From Bacteroidales bacterium (lineage in GTDB: Bacteria; Bacteroidota; Bacteroidia; Bacteroidales; VadinHA17): a stretch of DNA of 64,000 nt. The notes below the pieces were generated by a model. It saw nothing but the letters and a program-made list of their open reading frames with translations. It did no database searches and had not been told where the DNA came from. Positions within the stretch are counted from its first letter, which is position 1. The number at the start of each line of letters is the position of its first letter. The DNA lies in the NCBI GenBank assembly GCA_016715075.1, contig JADKBK010000007.1, positions 124,001-188,000 on the forward strand, read 5' to 3'. Position numbers and translations under genes: made by a program. Of the stretch, positions 17,884 through 28,194 are shown one piece after another.

Positions 17884-19062
17884 CTAAAAGCGATGCTCAA
17901 GACTCTCCTCCAGATATGGATGATTTGAGGGTATAAGTTTTGCTTTGCTGAGGGTAGTTGCCACAATGAAAGCAAAAAATCCTGCGAAGCCCAGGAATAA
18001 TCCCGCTTCAACAATACCAAACCTCAGTAAGCCGGTTGTTCCGGGGATCACCTGAACATATAGGTCAACATATTGCCCGATAATCAGACATATAATTACG
18101 ATGACAATAGCCGTCCTGTTTCTGCTGGCTTTCACCGGAAGAAGTATCATAAAGGGAATAGCCCAGTTCAGGATTATCTCAAGGAAAAACAATACCTTCC
18201 ATCCCTCCTTCCATCTGACAAAATAGTAAGCTGTTTCTTCTGGAATATTCCCGTACCATATTATCATAAACTGAGCAAACCAGAAATATCCCCACACGAT
18301 TGAAAGCATGAAAATATATCTGGCAAAATCATGCGTGTGGTATTTATTTAAAAAGGGAAAGTATCCTCTCTTATGCAGGATAAATACGATAAGTGTTAAT
18401 ACAGATACTCCGTGTAAAAAGGCAGCAGCTAAGTTTTTTAATGCAAAAATTGTACTGTACCAGTGTGGATCAACAGACATTATCCAGTCAAAAGCAGCGA
18501 GGGAAAAAGTTATAGCAAGAATAAAGATAAATATTTTTGAATACAGTTCACTTTTATTGAATAATGCGAGAATTCCATCCATATCCGCCGGATCTGTCAT
18601 ATCTCCGCGGAGCGAAATACTTCTCAATTTCCGGATAAGAACAATCCACAGAATAAAATAGATAATCAGTCTTCCGACAAAGAAAGGAACATTCAGGAAG
18701 GGAGATTTGTGCTGCAACAGAGGATCAAGGGCAACTGCTTCCTTATGAGCCCAGTGATATATGTCATTCACTCCAAAAACGAGAAGAAGAAAAAGTATTC
18801 CTGCGAAAGCCGTATATGACATCATAGCTTCAGAAACGCGTTGGAATGCCGATGACCATCCTGACTGCGAGATACTCTGCAATACAAAAAAGAAAACTCC
18901 TCCCATAGCCAGCGACAAAAAGTAATAGTTTACCACCAGGTAGTTTGCCCAGGTAAGCTGAGGATTGGACAGAAGTCCAAAGATGAAGGTACCGACTCCA
19001 ATGGCTGTCAGTATTAAAGTTACTAACTTAAAATTTCTGGAAACGACTATATTCTCCTTCAT
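17884..19062 (-). CDS. actF: alternative complex III subunit ActF (NrfD-like-derived quinol:cytochrome c oxidoreductase membrane subunit)
   Basis: This is a 392-residue integral membrane protein with about ten predicted helices. Motifs include QLTWANYLVVNYYFLSLAMGG, FAAFDWIMSVDPHWYSTIFA and FARYIFMLSIVWGYFWFAQ. The DWIMSVDPHW stretch is characteristic of the ActF subunit of the quinol-oxidizing alternative complex III. ActF is a second, NrfD-related membrane subunit beside ActC and lies at the 3' end of the act operon. The C-terminus (LIPSNHPYLEESLEHRF) is in the cytoplasm or periplasm depending on helix count. The whole gene is intact. The stop is 21 bases from the shared hairpin region. Confidence 0.85.
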   Translation of the reverse strand: MKENIVVSRNFKLVTLILTAIGVGTFIFGLLSNPQLTWANYLVVNYYFLSLAMGGVFFFVLQSISQSGWSSAFQRVSEAMMSYTAFAGILFLLLVFGVNDIYHWAHKEAVALDPLLQHKSPFLNVPFFVGRLIIYFILWIVLIRKLRSISLRGDMTDPADMDGILALFNKSELYSKIFIFILAITFSLAAFDWIMSVDPHWYSTIFALKNLAAAFLHGVSVLTLIVFILHKRGYFPFLNKYHTHDFARYIFMLSIVWGYFWFAQFMIIWYGNIPEETAYYFVRWKEGWKVLFFLEIILNWAIPFMILLPVKASRNRTAIVIVIICLIIGQYVDLYVQVIPGTTGLLRFGIVEAGLFLGFAGFFAFIVATTLSKAKLIPSNHPYLEESLEHRF

Positions 19063-19067
19063 TTCTC

Positions 19068-19678
19068 TTAATTTTTTTCTTCAGTACCCTGTATGCCCTT
19101 TGATTCTTCCTGTAGCTTTCTTAAATATAATACAAGTTTCCATCGATCATCAGGTATAATCTGGGAACCATGTGCACCCATAGAACCAAATCCTAGTGTA
19201 ATAGAATGATAAATTTCCCCATCGCGCAATTTAAATGCTGTCTCCGACATCAGGGAACGAGGCTTAACCGGATATAATCCACTGGTATACAGATTGCCAT
19301 CCCTTCTCCCTTGCTGCCGTGGCAGCCGATGCAAAAAGCAGTATACACTTCCTTTCCTTTCAGGATCAGGTCAGGGTCCGGGGAAAGTGGATTAACAAGT
19401 TCATTTCCTGCCTTAATCCGGGAAGCAGCATCTATAGTATAGTTAAACGGGATAAAACCTCTGGGAACTGTTCCTGCTACTGGCATTCTCATTGTCATTC
19501 CATTTTCAAAGTTTGGATTTTTTGAAAATGATTCATAGGCTGTAGAATAGAACATATCCGGGAAATAATCCCAGCCGGGATTATTCCGGTCTCTGTTGCA
19601 TCCTGACAAGATCACTGTCAGAAGGATAAGTAAAACTCCTTTGATATTAATACCCTGCATATAGGTCTTTTCATTCAT
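19068..19678 (-). pseudogene. actE: alternative complex III subunit ActE, monoheme cytochrome c lipoprotein, frameshifted
   Basis: Two frames join to a 203-residue lipoprotein. The signal is MNEKTYMQGINIKGVLLILL with lipobox LSGC, then a cytochrome c domain with CIGCH. After GSKGEG the first frame derails. The second continues DGNLYTSGLYPVKPRSLM and GSMGAHGSQIIPDDRW, including a likely axial Met. One G is missing from a short run at about 19300-19301. ActE carries electrons from the Act core to the oxidase's cytochrome domain. The ATG at 19678 overlaps the actD stop by eight bases and is preferred to a TTG at 19720. The frame break sits directly behind the heme motif, so any translated product would lose the distal ligand. 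Confidence 0.88.
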
Positions 19679-20204
19679 TAACATTTCCAAATTCTTTTTC
19701 CATAACTTCAACGGCTCCAAGCTGTTTCATTATATCACCTGCCGTATCAGATGCTGACAATTCCACTCCATCAGATTCCACAACAATAATAAACTTATCA
19801 TCTGTAGCCCTGGGATCAAAGATTGTATTATCCCTGCCAGGAAAGAGCTTTGATCTCGCCGAGAATAGAGCAAGGCTGGCTATTGTAACAGTAAAAATGG
19901 TTATCACAATTGTCACAACAATGAAAGAAGGAAAGGAGTTGAAAGGCTTTCCTCCATATACAATCGGCCAGTCCAATACTGAAGTATAGTAAAGAAATGC
20001 AAGTGTTGCAATGATTCCAGCCAAGCCGAAGAAATAAGCTGCCGTGGGTAGTCTTGACTTGCGTTTCAGCAGATGAAATACCTCATGAACCGGATAAGGT
20101 GTAAATACATCGTGAATTGAGAGTTTCTGTTCTTTCAAAGATCTGATTGAAGAAAGGAACTTTTCCTCATCATCAAAAATCCCTATTTTAAATCTCTTGT
20201 TCAT
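19671..20204 (-). CDS. actD: alternative complex III subunit ActD (DUF3341)
   Basis: This is a 177-residue membrane protein with two helices (about 57-77 and 92-112), matching the ActD subunit. Its cytoplasmic N-terminal part reads FDDEEKFLSSIRSLKEQKLSIHDVFTPYPVHE, and the middle AYFFGLAGIIATLAFLYYTS, as in DUF3341. ActD is an anchor of the complex with no cofactors. It overlaps actE by eight bases and lies 11 bases after actC, so it is part of the operon. Confidence 0.88.
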   Translation of the reverse strand: MNKRFKIGIFDDEEKFLSSIRSLKEQKLSIHDVFTPYPVHEVFHLLKRKSRLPTAAYFFGLAGIIATLAFLYYTSVLDWPIVYGGKPFNSFPSFIVVTIVITIFTVTIASLALFSARSKLFPGRDNTIFDPRATDDKFIIVVESDGVELSASDTAGDIMKQLGAVEVMEKEFGNVNE

Positions 20205-20215
20205 AACTTAAGCCC

Positions 20216-21577
20216 TTAATCCTCTTTCTTACTGCCGATATTGGCCACACTCTTCAATTCGCTGATAGCCATCATTGGTATGTACCGCATGAATAGCAAT
20301 ACTCCGCAGGCAAATAATCCTATAGTCCCTACAAATACTCCGATGTCGATAATTGTAGGACTATATGAAACCCAGTTTGATGGCAGGAAATCTTTACTAA
20401 GCGAAGTTACAACAATATTATAGCGTTCCAGCCACATTCCGACATTTATGGAAAGAGAAACCACCAGCAGCCATATCCAGTTTCTCCTGACTTTTCTGAA
20501 CCAGAAAAGCTGGGGGATAAATGCATTACAAATAATCATTCCCCAGAATTGGAACTCATAATCGCCTGTAATACGATTCCTGAAAAATGTAAACATTTCA
20601 AATTCATTACCTGAATACCATGCTATAAATATTTCAGTCAGGTAGGCCAGGCCCATAATCAGAGATATAAAGATCAGTATCCTGGCTATGGCATCCATAT
20701 GGTTATCGGTAATGTAATTTGTAAGCTTGTAAACCTTCCGGATAAGAACCATCAGAGTCATAACCATTGCAAATCCGGAGAAGATAGCCCCGACAACAAA
20801 GAACGGGGGGAAAATTGTTGTATGCCAGCCAGGCTCAACTCCCACTGCGAAGTCGGTAGAAACTATTGAATGAACCGAAACTACAAGAACTGCAGCTATA
20901 CCACCGAGTATAAAACTGAGCGATTCATATCTTATCCAGTGGCGGCTTGAACCTGTCCATCCAAGGCTGAAAAACCCGTAAAGGGCCTTTCTGATCTTAG
21001 AAGTTGTTCTGTCACGCACAGTTGCCAGATCGGGTAACATTCCGAGATACCAGAAGGAGGCTGATATAAGAAGATAAGCTGTAATCGCTGTAAAATCCCA
21101 GAAAAGAGGGGAATTGAAATTCACCCATAATGGTCCGCGTGTATTAGGATAGGGGAAAATATAAAATGCAAGCCACACACGGCCCATATGTAAAGCTGGA
21201 AACAGTGCGGCGGAGAGGACTGCAAAAACAGTCATTGCTTCAGCTGCCCTGTTAATAGATGTTCTCCACTTCTGCCTGAGAATCAGCAGGAAAATTGAAA
21301 AAGCCGTCCCTGCATGGCCGATGCCGATCCACCAGACGAAATTGACAATCTCCCATCCCCATCCAACTGAATTATTTACGCCCCAGGTTCCAATTCCCTT
21401 ATAAACTGTCATATAGATGGCATATCCGCCAAACAGTGCTGCCAGCAATGAAACACCGAAAGCAATGAACCACCACATTCCCGGTCGAACATCCATAGGG
21501 AGTATGACATCTTTGGTAATCTGACCAAGAGTCTTATTTCCTTCAACCAGCGGACCTCTGATTTTCTTGTTATACAT
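20216..21577 (-). CDS. actC: alternative complex III membrane subunit ActC (NrfD-like)
   Basis: This is a 453-residue NrfD-family protein with about ten transmembrane helices. It contains WWFIAFGVSLLAALFGGYAI at the start, VNFVWWIGIGHAGTAFS (a quinol-site helix) and NPGW-like sequence near VEPGWHTTIFPPFFVVGA. ActC is taken to hold the quinol-oxidation site beside ActB. The ATG at 21577 is 18 bases downstream of the actB stop. No defects are seen. It is more similar to PsrC/NrfD-type subunits than to cytochrome b, in line with complex III replacement. Confidence 0.9.
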   Translation of the reverse strand: MYNKKIRGPLVEGNKTLGQITKDVILPMDVRPGMWWFIAFGVSLLAALFGGYAIYMTVYKGIGTWGVNNSVGWGWEIVNFVWWIGIGHAGTAFSIFLLILRQKWRTSINRAAEAMTVFAVLSAALFPALHMGRVWLAFYIFPYPNTRGPLWVNFNSPLFWDFTAITAYLLISASFWYLGMLPDLATVRDRTTSKIRKALYGFFSLGWTGSSRHWIRYESLSFILGGIAAVLVVSVHSIVSTDFAVGVEPGWHTTIFPPFFVVGAIFSGFAMVMTLMVLIRKVYKLTNYITDNHMDAIARILIFISLIMGLAYLTEIFIAWYSGNEFEMFTFFRNRITGDYEFQFWGMIICNAFIPQLFWFRKVRRNWIWLLVVSLSINVGMWLERYNIVVTSLSKDFLPSNWVSYSPTIIDIGVFVGTIGLFACGVLLFMRYIPMMAISELKSVANIGSKKED

Positions 21578-21595
21578 CGATTGGCTTCTGAATAT

Positions 21596-24561
21596 TTATG
21601 TGTTCAATTTTTCATCATTCCGGACTTTTGTCAGGTACCCGGTTGAAGGGAGCGTATGCAACTCCTCCAGTAAATGGTATCGTCTCGGATCATCAAAAAG
21701 TTTTGAGACCATACTATTCTTGTCATTCAGGTTCCCAAATACAATAGCCCCGGCAGGACAGGCCTGCATACAGGCAGTCTTGATTTCGTTATCCTTTAAG
21801 GTTCTGTTTTCCAGCTTTGCCTGCAATTTCTTCTCCTGTATCCTTTGAACACAGAATGAACATTTCTCAACAACCCCTCTCTCCCTGACGGTAACATCCG
21901 GGTTTAAAACCATTTTACCCAGATCGGATGCGGTATTGAAATCAAATTCTTTATTATTTGTATACCTGTACCAGTTAAATCTCCTCACCTTATATGGGCA
22001 GTTATTTATGCAGTATTTTGTTCCGACACAACGATTGTAGGCCATCTGGTTCAATCCCTCGCTGCTATGGTTAGTGGCAGAAACAGGACAAACATTTTCA
22101 CAGGGAGCATTATCGCAGTGCTGGCATGCAAGTGGTTGAAAATAAACCTTTGGATCATCAGGAGAGTCAGAATAATACCTGTCTATCTTGATCCAGTGCA
22201 TAATTCTTCTGTTTATAACTTCCTGTTTGCCGACGACAGGTATATTATTCTCAGCCTGACATGCAATTACACAGGAATTGCAGCCTATACATGCATTGAG
22301 ATCTATCGCCATACCCCAGTGGAAGCCATCATATTTTATTTCCGGGTAAAGAGATTTATGAGTAGATTCAAATTCACTGTGTTGCTCATTCCCCGCTGCC
22401 GGATTATTCAGATATTCACTTAACCCTGTCTCTCTTACAATAGGCCTTCCCTCCATTAAATAGTGAACCTGAGTAAGAGCCAGCTGACTGTTTTTATGAG
22501 TATTCTCCAATTTATCCGTTACAAATCCGTAACTCCTGTTTCCGTCAGCCAGTTTGGCAAAAGGATACAAATTAACGCCGATATTATTGCAGACGGGTCC
22601 TGACCCTGTATGGCCATAACCAAGGGCAACAGATATTGTACCATCAGCCTGACCAGGCTGAATAAAGGCCGGCAGTATCAATCCTTCTGCGATCTTTACC
22701 AGCGTCCCGCTTTCTATCCCAAGCTTTTGTGCATCACCAGGTGATATTGCAGCTACATTTTCCCAGCATTGACGTGAGACAGGATCAGGCAATTCCATAA
22801 GCCAGGGATTATTGGCATGCATACCCGTTCCTAGCGCCACACTTTCGGAAATTATGACTTCATATCCATTCTCATTGGCTACCGGCACTGACTTCATCGC
22901 CCCTGAGAGCTCTTCCCCATGAAACTTTAAAGGACTGCCAACAGGAATCGTATAGTTAAACACCCCATTCCCCAGAGACTGATTCCAGAAATTCATGAAA
23001 TCAGAACTTTTTGAAAATTGGAAGTACACTTTCTCCCAGTTAGCCTTAAGATAGTCGTGATAAAGCATTGAGCTTCCGGTCCATTTTAATAATGAATCCT
23101 GAAACAGCGCGTATTAAACAGCGGATTAATACAAGGCTGGCTTAAACTCAACTGCCCTTGAACAGGTTCGGCATCATCCCATGATTCAAGGTAATGATTT
23201 ACAGGACACTCATATTTTGCTTTCCCCACAGTCTCGTTCAGGGTAACTGCCATATTTACTGTAAGCCTTGTATTTTTTATCCCTGAAAGGATTCTCTGGC
23301 TATCCGGATAGTCAAACGCCGGATTGACGTTATACATCAACAGAGCTTTGACCTTTCCGCTATTTAAATCATTGACAAAACTCTCGGTCTGACTGTCAAT
23401 TCCTGATGCTATATTGAGATTATTATTGAGGTCAATACATTTTTCATAGTTCCCAAGAAGGTAGTTTATTCCATTAACGATGAGCTGGATCCCTAAATTA
23501 TTTGTTCCGGAGACTAATATTGATCTGCCTTCTGAAGCAATCAGTTTATCAGCCAGATCTGAAAGATCTTCTTTATATACGGTCGCCGGGAAAACTTCAC
23601 CACCTTTTTTTTGTGCAATCTTATTATACAAATCCAAAAGCAGAATCCTCTCTTCAGAAGGTTTTAATCTTTTTCTTATGTCGGCATTTGCCCCGGTGAG
23701 GCTCATTCCGGATTCAAAATGGATATGCCTGAGCATATTTTTCTCGCCATTGTTCAGCTTCCTTCTTGATACGTAAGCAGGTATAAAATGAACCGGTGAA
23801 AGCCATGCCCCCAGAAAGTCAGCATTGATGGAAACAACAATATCAGCTTTCTGGAAATTATAATCAGGAATTACTGGTCTCCCAAAGCATAATGAATTAG
23901 CTTCCAGAAGTGAGGAATAGGATACCGCATCATACTTTACCCATTTGAAATTCTTAAATCCCGCACCGAACTCACCTATCAGTTTAACTGTTGAAGGGGA
24001 AATGATACTTGATGTAAGAAGGACTATTTCACCTCCCTCTGCATTTATCTTTCCAAGCTCGCTTATAACTTTCTCATCTATTTCACTCCATGAAGCCTGA
24101 TTATTATCAATTGCAGGATGTTTTAACCTGGCATCGTCATAAAGACTTAATACTGATGCCTGAACCCTTGCAGTGGTTCCTTCCCTGTTAAAGAGTGAAA
24201 GATCGTTCCCCTCAATTTTAATAGGTCGTCCATCTCTTGTTTTTACAAGAATACTGCCATATTCATGTCCATCGAAAAAACTTGTAGCATAATACAATGA
24301 TTTACCAGGTGTAACTTCAGGCGGCTGAATTACGTATGGCAGGGCTTGCTGAACAGGTCTTTTACAACTAGCAAGAACAGCAGCAGAAGCAAAACTGAAT
24401 CCGAGAACTTTAAGAAAATCGCGCCTGGAAGTGCCTTGCCTTAAAACACCACCGCTCTCTAATTCGTCAAGCAACTGGTTATGCTTGTCCATCTCCTTCA
24501 TCTTATCATAGCCGGAAGCCGGTTTATCAAGTTTATCCGGATTTTGTCCGTTTTTTTCCAT
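21596..24561 (-). pseudogene. actB: alternative complex III subunit ActB (molybdopterin-fold plus iron-sulfur domain), frameshifted
   Basis: One base is missing between 23101 and 23100, splitting an otherwise complete gene of about 988 residues. The first frame has a Tat-like signal (TSRRDFLKVLGFSFASAAVL) and a molybdopterin oxidoreductase-like fold lacking a cofactor. It ends NTRCFRIHY; with one base added it continues FQDSLLKWTGSSMLYHDYLK. The second frame has four cysteine clusters (CIGCNSCVIAC, CQHCDNAPCENVC, CVGTKYCINNC, and CSFC with CMQAC) for three [4Fe-4S] and probably one [3Fe-4S]. ActB is the periplasmic iron-sulfur subunit of the complex. The two halves could be separately translated, but a fused single chain is the rule in Bacteroidota. 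Confidence 0.9.
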
Positions 24562-24589
24562 TGCTTAGCCCGTTTTCGAAATTCTTTAA

Positions 24590-25741
24590 TTAGTAATGGC
24601 ACTTCATACACTCAATTCCACCCACCATACTGATAGTAACAGTATCGATTTCGCCCTTCTGAAATCTGTTTTCCAGATCCTTATACTCCGTATAAAATTT
24701 GTTCTGAAAATTAATTTCCTTTGTCCGGTGGCAGTCTATACACCAACCCATTGACAGGTCATTCACCTGACTGATTACATCCATCTCCTCTACCTTCCCA
24801 TGGCATTCCTGACAGGTGACTTTTCCGGCGGATACATGCTGTGCATGGCTGAAAAAAACATGATCCGGCAGATTATGCACTTTAATCCATTCAATTGGCT
24901 TCAGGTTCTCGTAAGCACTAATGACTTTAGATATTTCACTAACTCCTGAGCGGGTTCCGTTTCTCACAACTATATGACAATTCATACAGACATTTTCCGG
25001 AGGAATTCCGGCGGATTTACTTGTTTTCGCAGAACTGTGACAATAAAAACAATCTGTTTTATTTTGCCCGGCATGAACTGCATGCGAAAATTTAACCGGT
25101 TGCAGAGGAGAATAGCCAGGCGAACGTCCCAAAGCAATTCCTTCAACAAAAAGGGTGTAGGTGATAAATAAACCGGTTGATAGCAATATAATGTAATTGA
25201 TCCAGCTTCTTTTGACTATTTTGCTGATTATCAGATCAGTCATTGAGAAAAGAAACAGAAATGATGCAATTATGAATAATATGAGATTTGTTATTACTGG
25301 CTTGTTTTGTTTTAGCCCTGAATCTACAAGCCTGTCCATATATCCTTTTATCATAATCACATCTTCAGGACTAAGCATAAATTCCTTATGAACCTCAGCC
25401 AGCTTTTTCCCTGCAGGTTTGAGCAGAACAGTGTTCAAATCACTGGCACTTTTAGACTGATACTTCCTTGAGATTTCAAGAGCATTGGGATTCCAGTTCA
25501 ACGTGTCGGATTCACGCACATTATGACAAGCGGCGCAATTTACTGATTTATTTTCCAGGTATACCAATCCAAAGAAAAGCCTCTCTCCCCTTATAAGATC
25601 TTCAGCCTTTAAGGTTCTGCCGACGCTGAAGACTGAATCAGCATCCTGAATTAAATCTGCACGGACAGGGATTATTACAATTGTCAGGAAAAGTGCGGCA
25701 AGTAAATATTTAACTCTTTTAATATCTAAAAAATTGCACAT
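24590..25741 (-). CDS. actA: alternative complex III subunit ActA, multiheme cytochrome c (six CxxCH)
   Basis: This is a 383-residue exported protein, first gene of the act operon. After a signal peptide (to about residue 29) an N-terminal CAACH is followed by a membrane helix (about 152-172, LILFIIASFLFLFSMTDLI) and a second (about 180-203). Five further CxxCH motifs follow: CFYCH, CMNCH, CQECH, CIDCH and the terminal CMKCH, whose Tyr is the last residue. So six heme sites are visible where the classical subunit has five. The N-terminal domain (CAACHNVRES) is probably an added monoheme domain. Electrons would go from ActB to ActA to ActE or the oxidase's own cytochrome c. No frameshift is found here. 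Confidence 0.88.
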   Translation of the reverse strand: MCNFLDIKRVKYLLAALFLTIVIIPVRADLIQDADSVFSVGRTLKAEDLIRGERLFFGLVYLENKSVNCAACHNVRESDTLNWNPNALEISRKYQSKSASDLNTVLLKPAGKKLAEVHKEFMLSPEDVIMIKGYMDRLVDSGLKQNKPVITNLILFIIASFLFLFSMTDLIISKIVKRSWINYIILLSTGLFITYTLFVEGIALGRSPGYSPLQPVKFSHAVHAGQNKTDCFYCHSSAKTSKSAGIPPENVCMNCHIVVRNGTRSGVSEISKVISAYENLKPIEWIKVHNLPDHVFFSHAQHVSAGKVTCQECHGKVEEMDVISQVNDLSMGWCIDCHRTKEINFQNKFYTEYKDLENRFQKGEIDTVTISMVGGIECMKCHY

Positions 25742-26253
25742 TTATAAAATTTCTATAAAATTTTTAACTTAATTACCAGATTCAGATTAATATTTACTTA
25801 AATAATCTTTCAAAACCTTATATAACAAAATTTGCTATGTGCTTTTCTTTCAGGAGAATAAAATATCTTCCCACATTTATTCATCCATAAAGATAATTAT
25901 TCCGTTCTATCTGCACTCAATCTTAATACCCAATTTTCAAATTAGTCTTAAAATTTTTGCAGCCATCCTGTTATGCTCTAAAAACCCAAACTGAATCACA
26001 CCTGAAAAAATTTAAGCTGATGACAAATATAACAGAGTCAGATCATCTTAGTACTCACTCAAAAGATGATATTTATCGTACTGATGTTACATTCAAAGTA
26101 TGGGAAATAGAAAAATTATCAGGTAATGACATTCCAGTCATTTGAATAAATAATTTATTATAATGTGGTTATTAATTCCGACTTTATATCTTTGTTACTG
26201 AAATATAATTAGAAATAGCACGTTATTTATTGTCAATTATTACAGAAGAATAT
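25742..26253. other. 512-base AT-rich intergenic region with divergent promoters
   Basis: This region separates actA (minus) from the lipoprotein gene (plus). Apart from the -7 element at 26187-26194 and AT-rich tracts (AAAATTTT, TATAAAATTT), no repeat, RNA gene or credible coding frame was found. The act operon promoter should lie in its left half, but I saw no clear TAnnTTTG on the minus strand. Confidence 0.5.
26187..26194 (+). promoter_or_regulatory. -7 promoter element upstream of the lipoprotein gene
   Basis: TATCTTTG matches TAnnTTTG exactly, 60 bases before the ATG at 26254. No TTTG at the -33 distance was recognised with confidence. Confidence 0.55.
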
Positions 26254-27066
26254 ATGAAAAAATTGCTGTTAATAACACTAATGATATGCACGGTTTCATT
26301 TTGCTTTACTGGCTGTAAAAAGGAAAAAGGAGATGCTCCTGCTCTTCCTCCTTATGAATCAATGGTAATCGACTTCAGTAACTTTACCACACAAAAGAAA
26401 TCGGCCGGATTGGTTCCTGACGTTAAGGGAACGGAAAGCAGTACCTGGGAATTTGCTGCCACTCTTGCAGGCATATGGAATACACTTATTTCCTCAAATA
26501 TTGAGGTTCCTCTGGCAGCCTTCGAATCGGCAGTTGGCAACAAGCCTGTATATGTGTCGGAAAACCTTTGGGAATGGAAATATAATTTCACTTACAACTC
26601 GGGAACATACAAGGCAAAGCTGCAGGGGAAGATCGCATCCAGCACAGTAACATGGAAGATGTATATTACCTATGAAGGAACGGGAGCATATAATGATTTT
26701 CTTTGGATTGAAGGAACATCAAAAACAGACGGATCAGGCGGGCAATGGACCTTCAAACAGAGTTCCCTGGCAGATGTCCAGCTCTTCAGGGATGACTGGA
26801 CCAAAAGTGGCGACCAGGTTACCAGTGTGAAATATACATATTTGAAAAACGACACCAGCAAAGACAGTTATATAAACTTTTTCTCACCAACTGACAGTAA
26901 TTTCGACCTTGCATATAAAATTCACTTCTCAAATGGTGCCTATTCAGATTCAGATATTGAATGGAATATAACAACCAAAGATGGAAGGCTTAAATGCATT
27001 GACTATCTTCAGGATGACAACTGGTACTGCTGGGATACCAATAAGGTCAATAAGTTATGTGAATAA
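26254..27066 (+). CDS. putative lipoprotein of unknown function
   Basis: This is a 270-residue protein starting at the ATG 26254 (a TTG lies 24 bases earlier). The N-terminus MKKLLLITLMICTVSFCF leads to a lipobox TGC followed by KKEKGD. No catalytic motif or known domain was recognised. The body is acidic-hydrophilic with alternating aromatic residues (NLWEWKYNFTYNSGTY, GQWTFKQSSL, DDNWYCWDT), suggesting a beta-rich fold. It may be an outer-membrane-anchored binding protein, but nothing shows a ligand. It has its own promoter-like element and no obvious operon partner. The neighbour on the right is convergent. Confidence 0.6.
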   Translation: MKKLLLITLMICTVSFCFTGCKKEKGDAPALPPYESMVIDFSNFTTQKKSAGLVPDVKGTESSTWEFAATLAGIWNTLISSNIEVPLAAFESAVGNKPVYVSENLWEWKYNFTYNSGTYKAKLQGKIASSTVTWKMYITYEGTGAYNDFLWIEGTSKTDGSGGQWTFKQSSLADVQLFRDDWTKSGDQVTSVKYTYLKNDTSKDSYINFFSPTDSNFDLAYKIHFSNGAYSDSDIEWNITTKDGRLKCIDYLQDDNWYCWDTNKVNKLCE

Positions 27067-27102
27067 CTGATCTTAATCCTTTACATATTTTTCATCAAAA
27101 TA

Positions 27103-27774
27103 CTACGGTTTTTTACTCCGCATCTTTTGCATGGCATCAGATTCAATGATGACAACACCTGCATTTTCTTCGATCGCCCTCACTAATACCTGAGCAACTG
27201 TTGTTCCCTCTATTCCTCTGTATTTTGAAAGCCTGCCTATCATAAAAGGGCCCAGGATTTTCATAAATACTTTACCTATCTCTTCAGCGGTACGCCTTTC
27301 AGATCTGGGTCCCAGAAGGATTGACGGCCTCAGAATTACAAGAGTTCTGAATTTTGTTTTTATAAGTCCCCGTTCCATCTCTCCCTTTATCCTCAGGTAG
27401 TAGTTTGATGATGAAGGATCAGCCCCAATTGAGGAGATGACAGCCATCCTCTCCACTGAATTTCCGGAAGCTAAAGTAGCAATGGCAATTGGCAGGTCCC
27501 TGTCTATCTGTTCCATTTTGCCGATGCTGCCGGCTTTCTTTATTGTGGTGCCGAGACAGATGAACAGGTCATCACCAGTGATCTGGCTTGAGTATTCCTC
27601 CGGTTTATCAAAGTTTATAATATACTCTTTAATCTTTTCCTTGCCGGCAAATCCTGTTTCATTCCTTACAAAGATCCTGATCACTGAATAACGGTCTGAT
27701 TTACAAAGTTCATCAACAAGAGCTTTGCCTACAAGGCCGGTAGCACCAAATACAATGGCTGTTCTGTTTTCCAT
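27103..27774 (-). CDS. NAD(P)-binding Rossmann-fold protein (HTATIP2/oxidoreductase-like)
   Basis: This is a 223-residue extended short-chain dehydrogenase-like protein. It starts MENRTAIVFGATGLVGKALVDE, with the GATGxVG dinucleotide-binding loop. A second conserved segment is FICLGTTIKKAGS, a third AVISSIGADPSS, and a fourth NYYLRIKGEMER resembling the Y-x-x-x-K catalytic pair (Tyr-Tyr-Leu-Arg-Ile-Lys). The ATG at 27774 is preferred over the TTG at 27783. The function is unassigned. Proteins of this group are often annotated NAD-dependent epimerase or oxidoreductase HTATIP2. It is convergent with the lipoprotein and stands alone. Confidence 0.7.
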   Translation of the reverse strand: MENRTAIVFGATGLVGKALVDELCKSDRYSVIRIFVRNETGFAGKEKIKEYIINFDKPEEYSSQITGDDLFICLGTTIKKAGSIGKMEQIDRDLPIAIATLASGNSVERMAVISSIGADPSSSNYYLRIKGEMERGLIKTKFRTLVILRPSILLGPRSERRTAEEIGKVFMKILGPFMIGRLSKYRGIEGTTVAQVLVRAIEENAGVVIIESDAMQKMRSKKP

Positions 27775-27847
27775 GGTTCCCAATTGTGTAAATTAAACTT
27801 GCGCATGAAGAAAAAAATCCATATCCTGAAATTTAATATGTAATAAT

Positions 27848-27924
<77 letters not shown>

Positions 27925-28072
27925 CTTTCAAAAATCTTCTGTCCCTGTTCTGTCTTATACTCTATAAAGATAATGCATTTTGCCCTTTATCAGAATAAAG
28001 GTTTTTTTGTATCCAAATCATAATCATAGTATTAAAATTCAATTATTATTTCGCCCATACCGGTATTGTCTC

Positions 28073-28096
28073 AGGGACGGGTCGCGACCCGTCCCT
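28073..28096. repeat. 24-bp perfect palindrome, REP-like
   Basis: AGGGACGGGTCG followed immediately by its exact reverse complement, CGACCCGTCCCT, with no loop. GC-rich in an AT-rich context. Similar GACGGGT/ACCCGTC palindromes are familiar as dispersed intergenic elements in environmental bacterial genomes. No transposase is nearby. Confidence 0.8.
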
Positions 28097-28194
28097 ACAT
28101 ATTTCCGGATTTACAATATGGATATCAAGGTAATACGTACGCCTTACGGGGTTGATCTTTTTCAACTTCCGGATTCGGGCCGGCTGTATTCCCG

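Noticed and set aside
19068..19334. Separate small protein downstream of the actE heme motif
   Set aside because: It restores the missing half of the ActE cytochrome domain once one base is added.
25957..26145. Small open frame upstream of the lipoprotein gene
   Set aside because: No homolog-like motif, no ribosome-binding site, and low coding character in an AT-rich gap.
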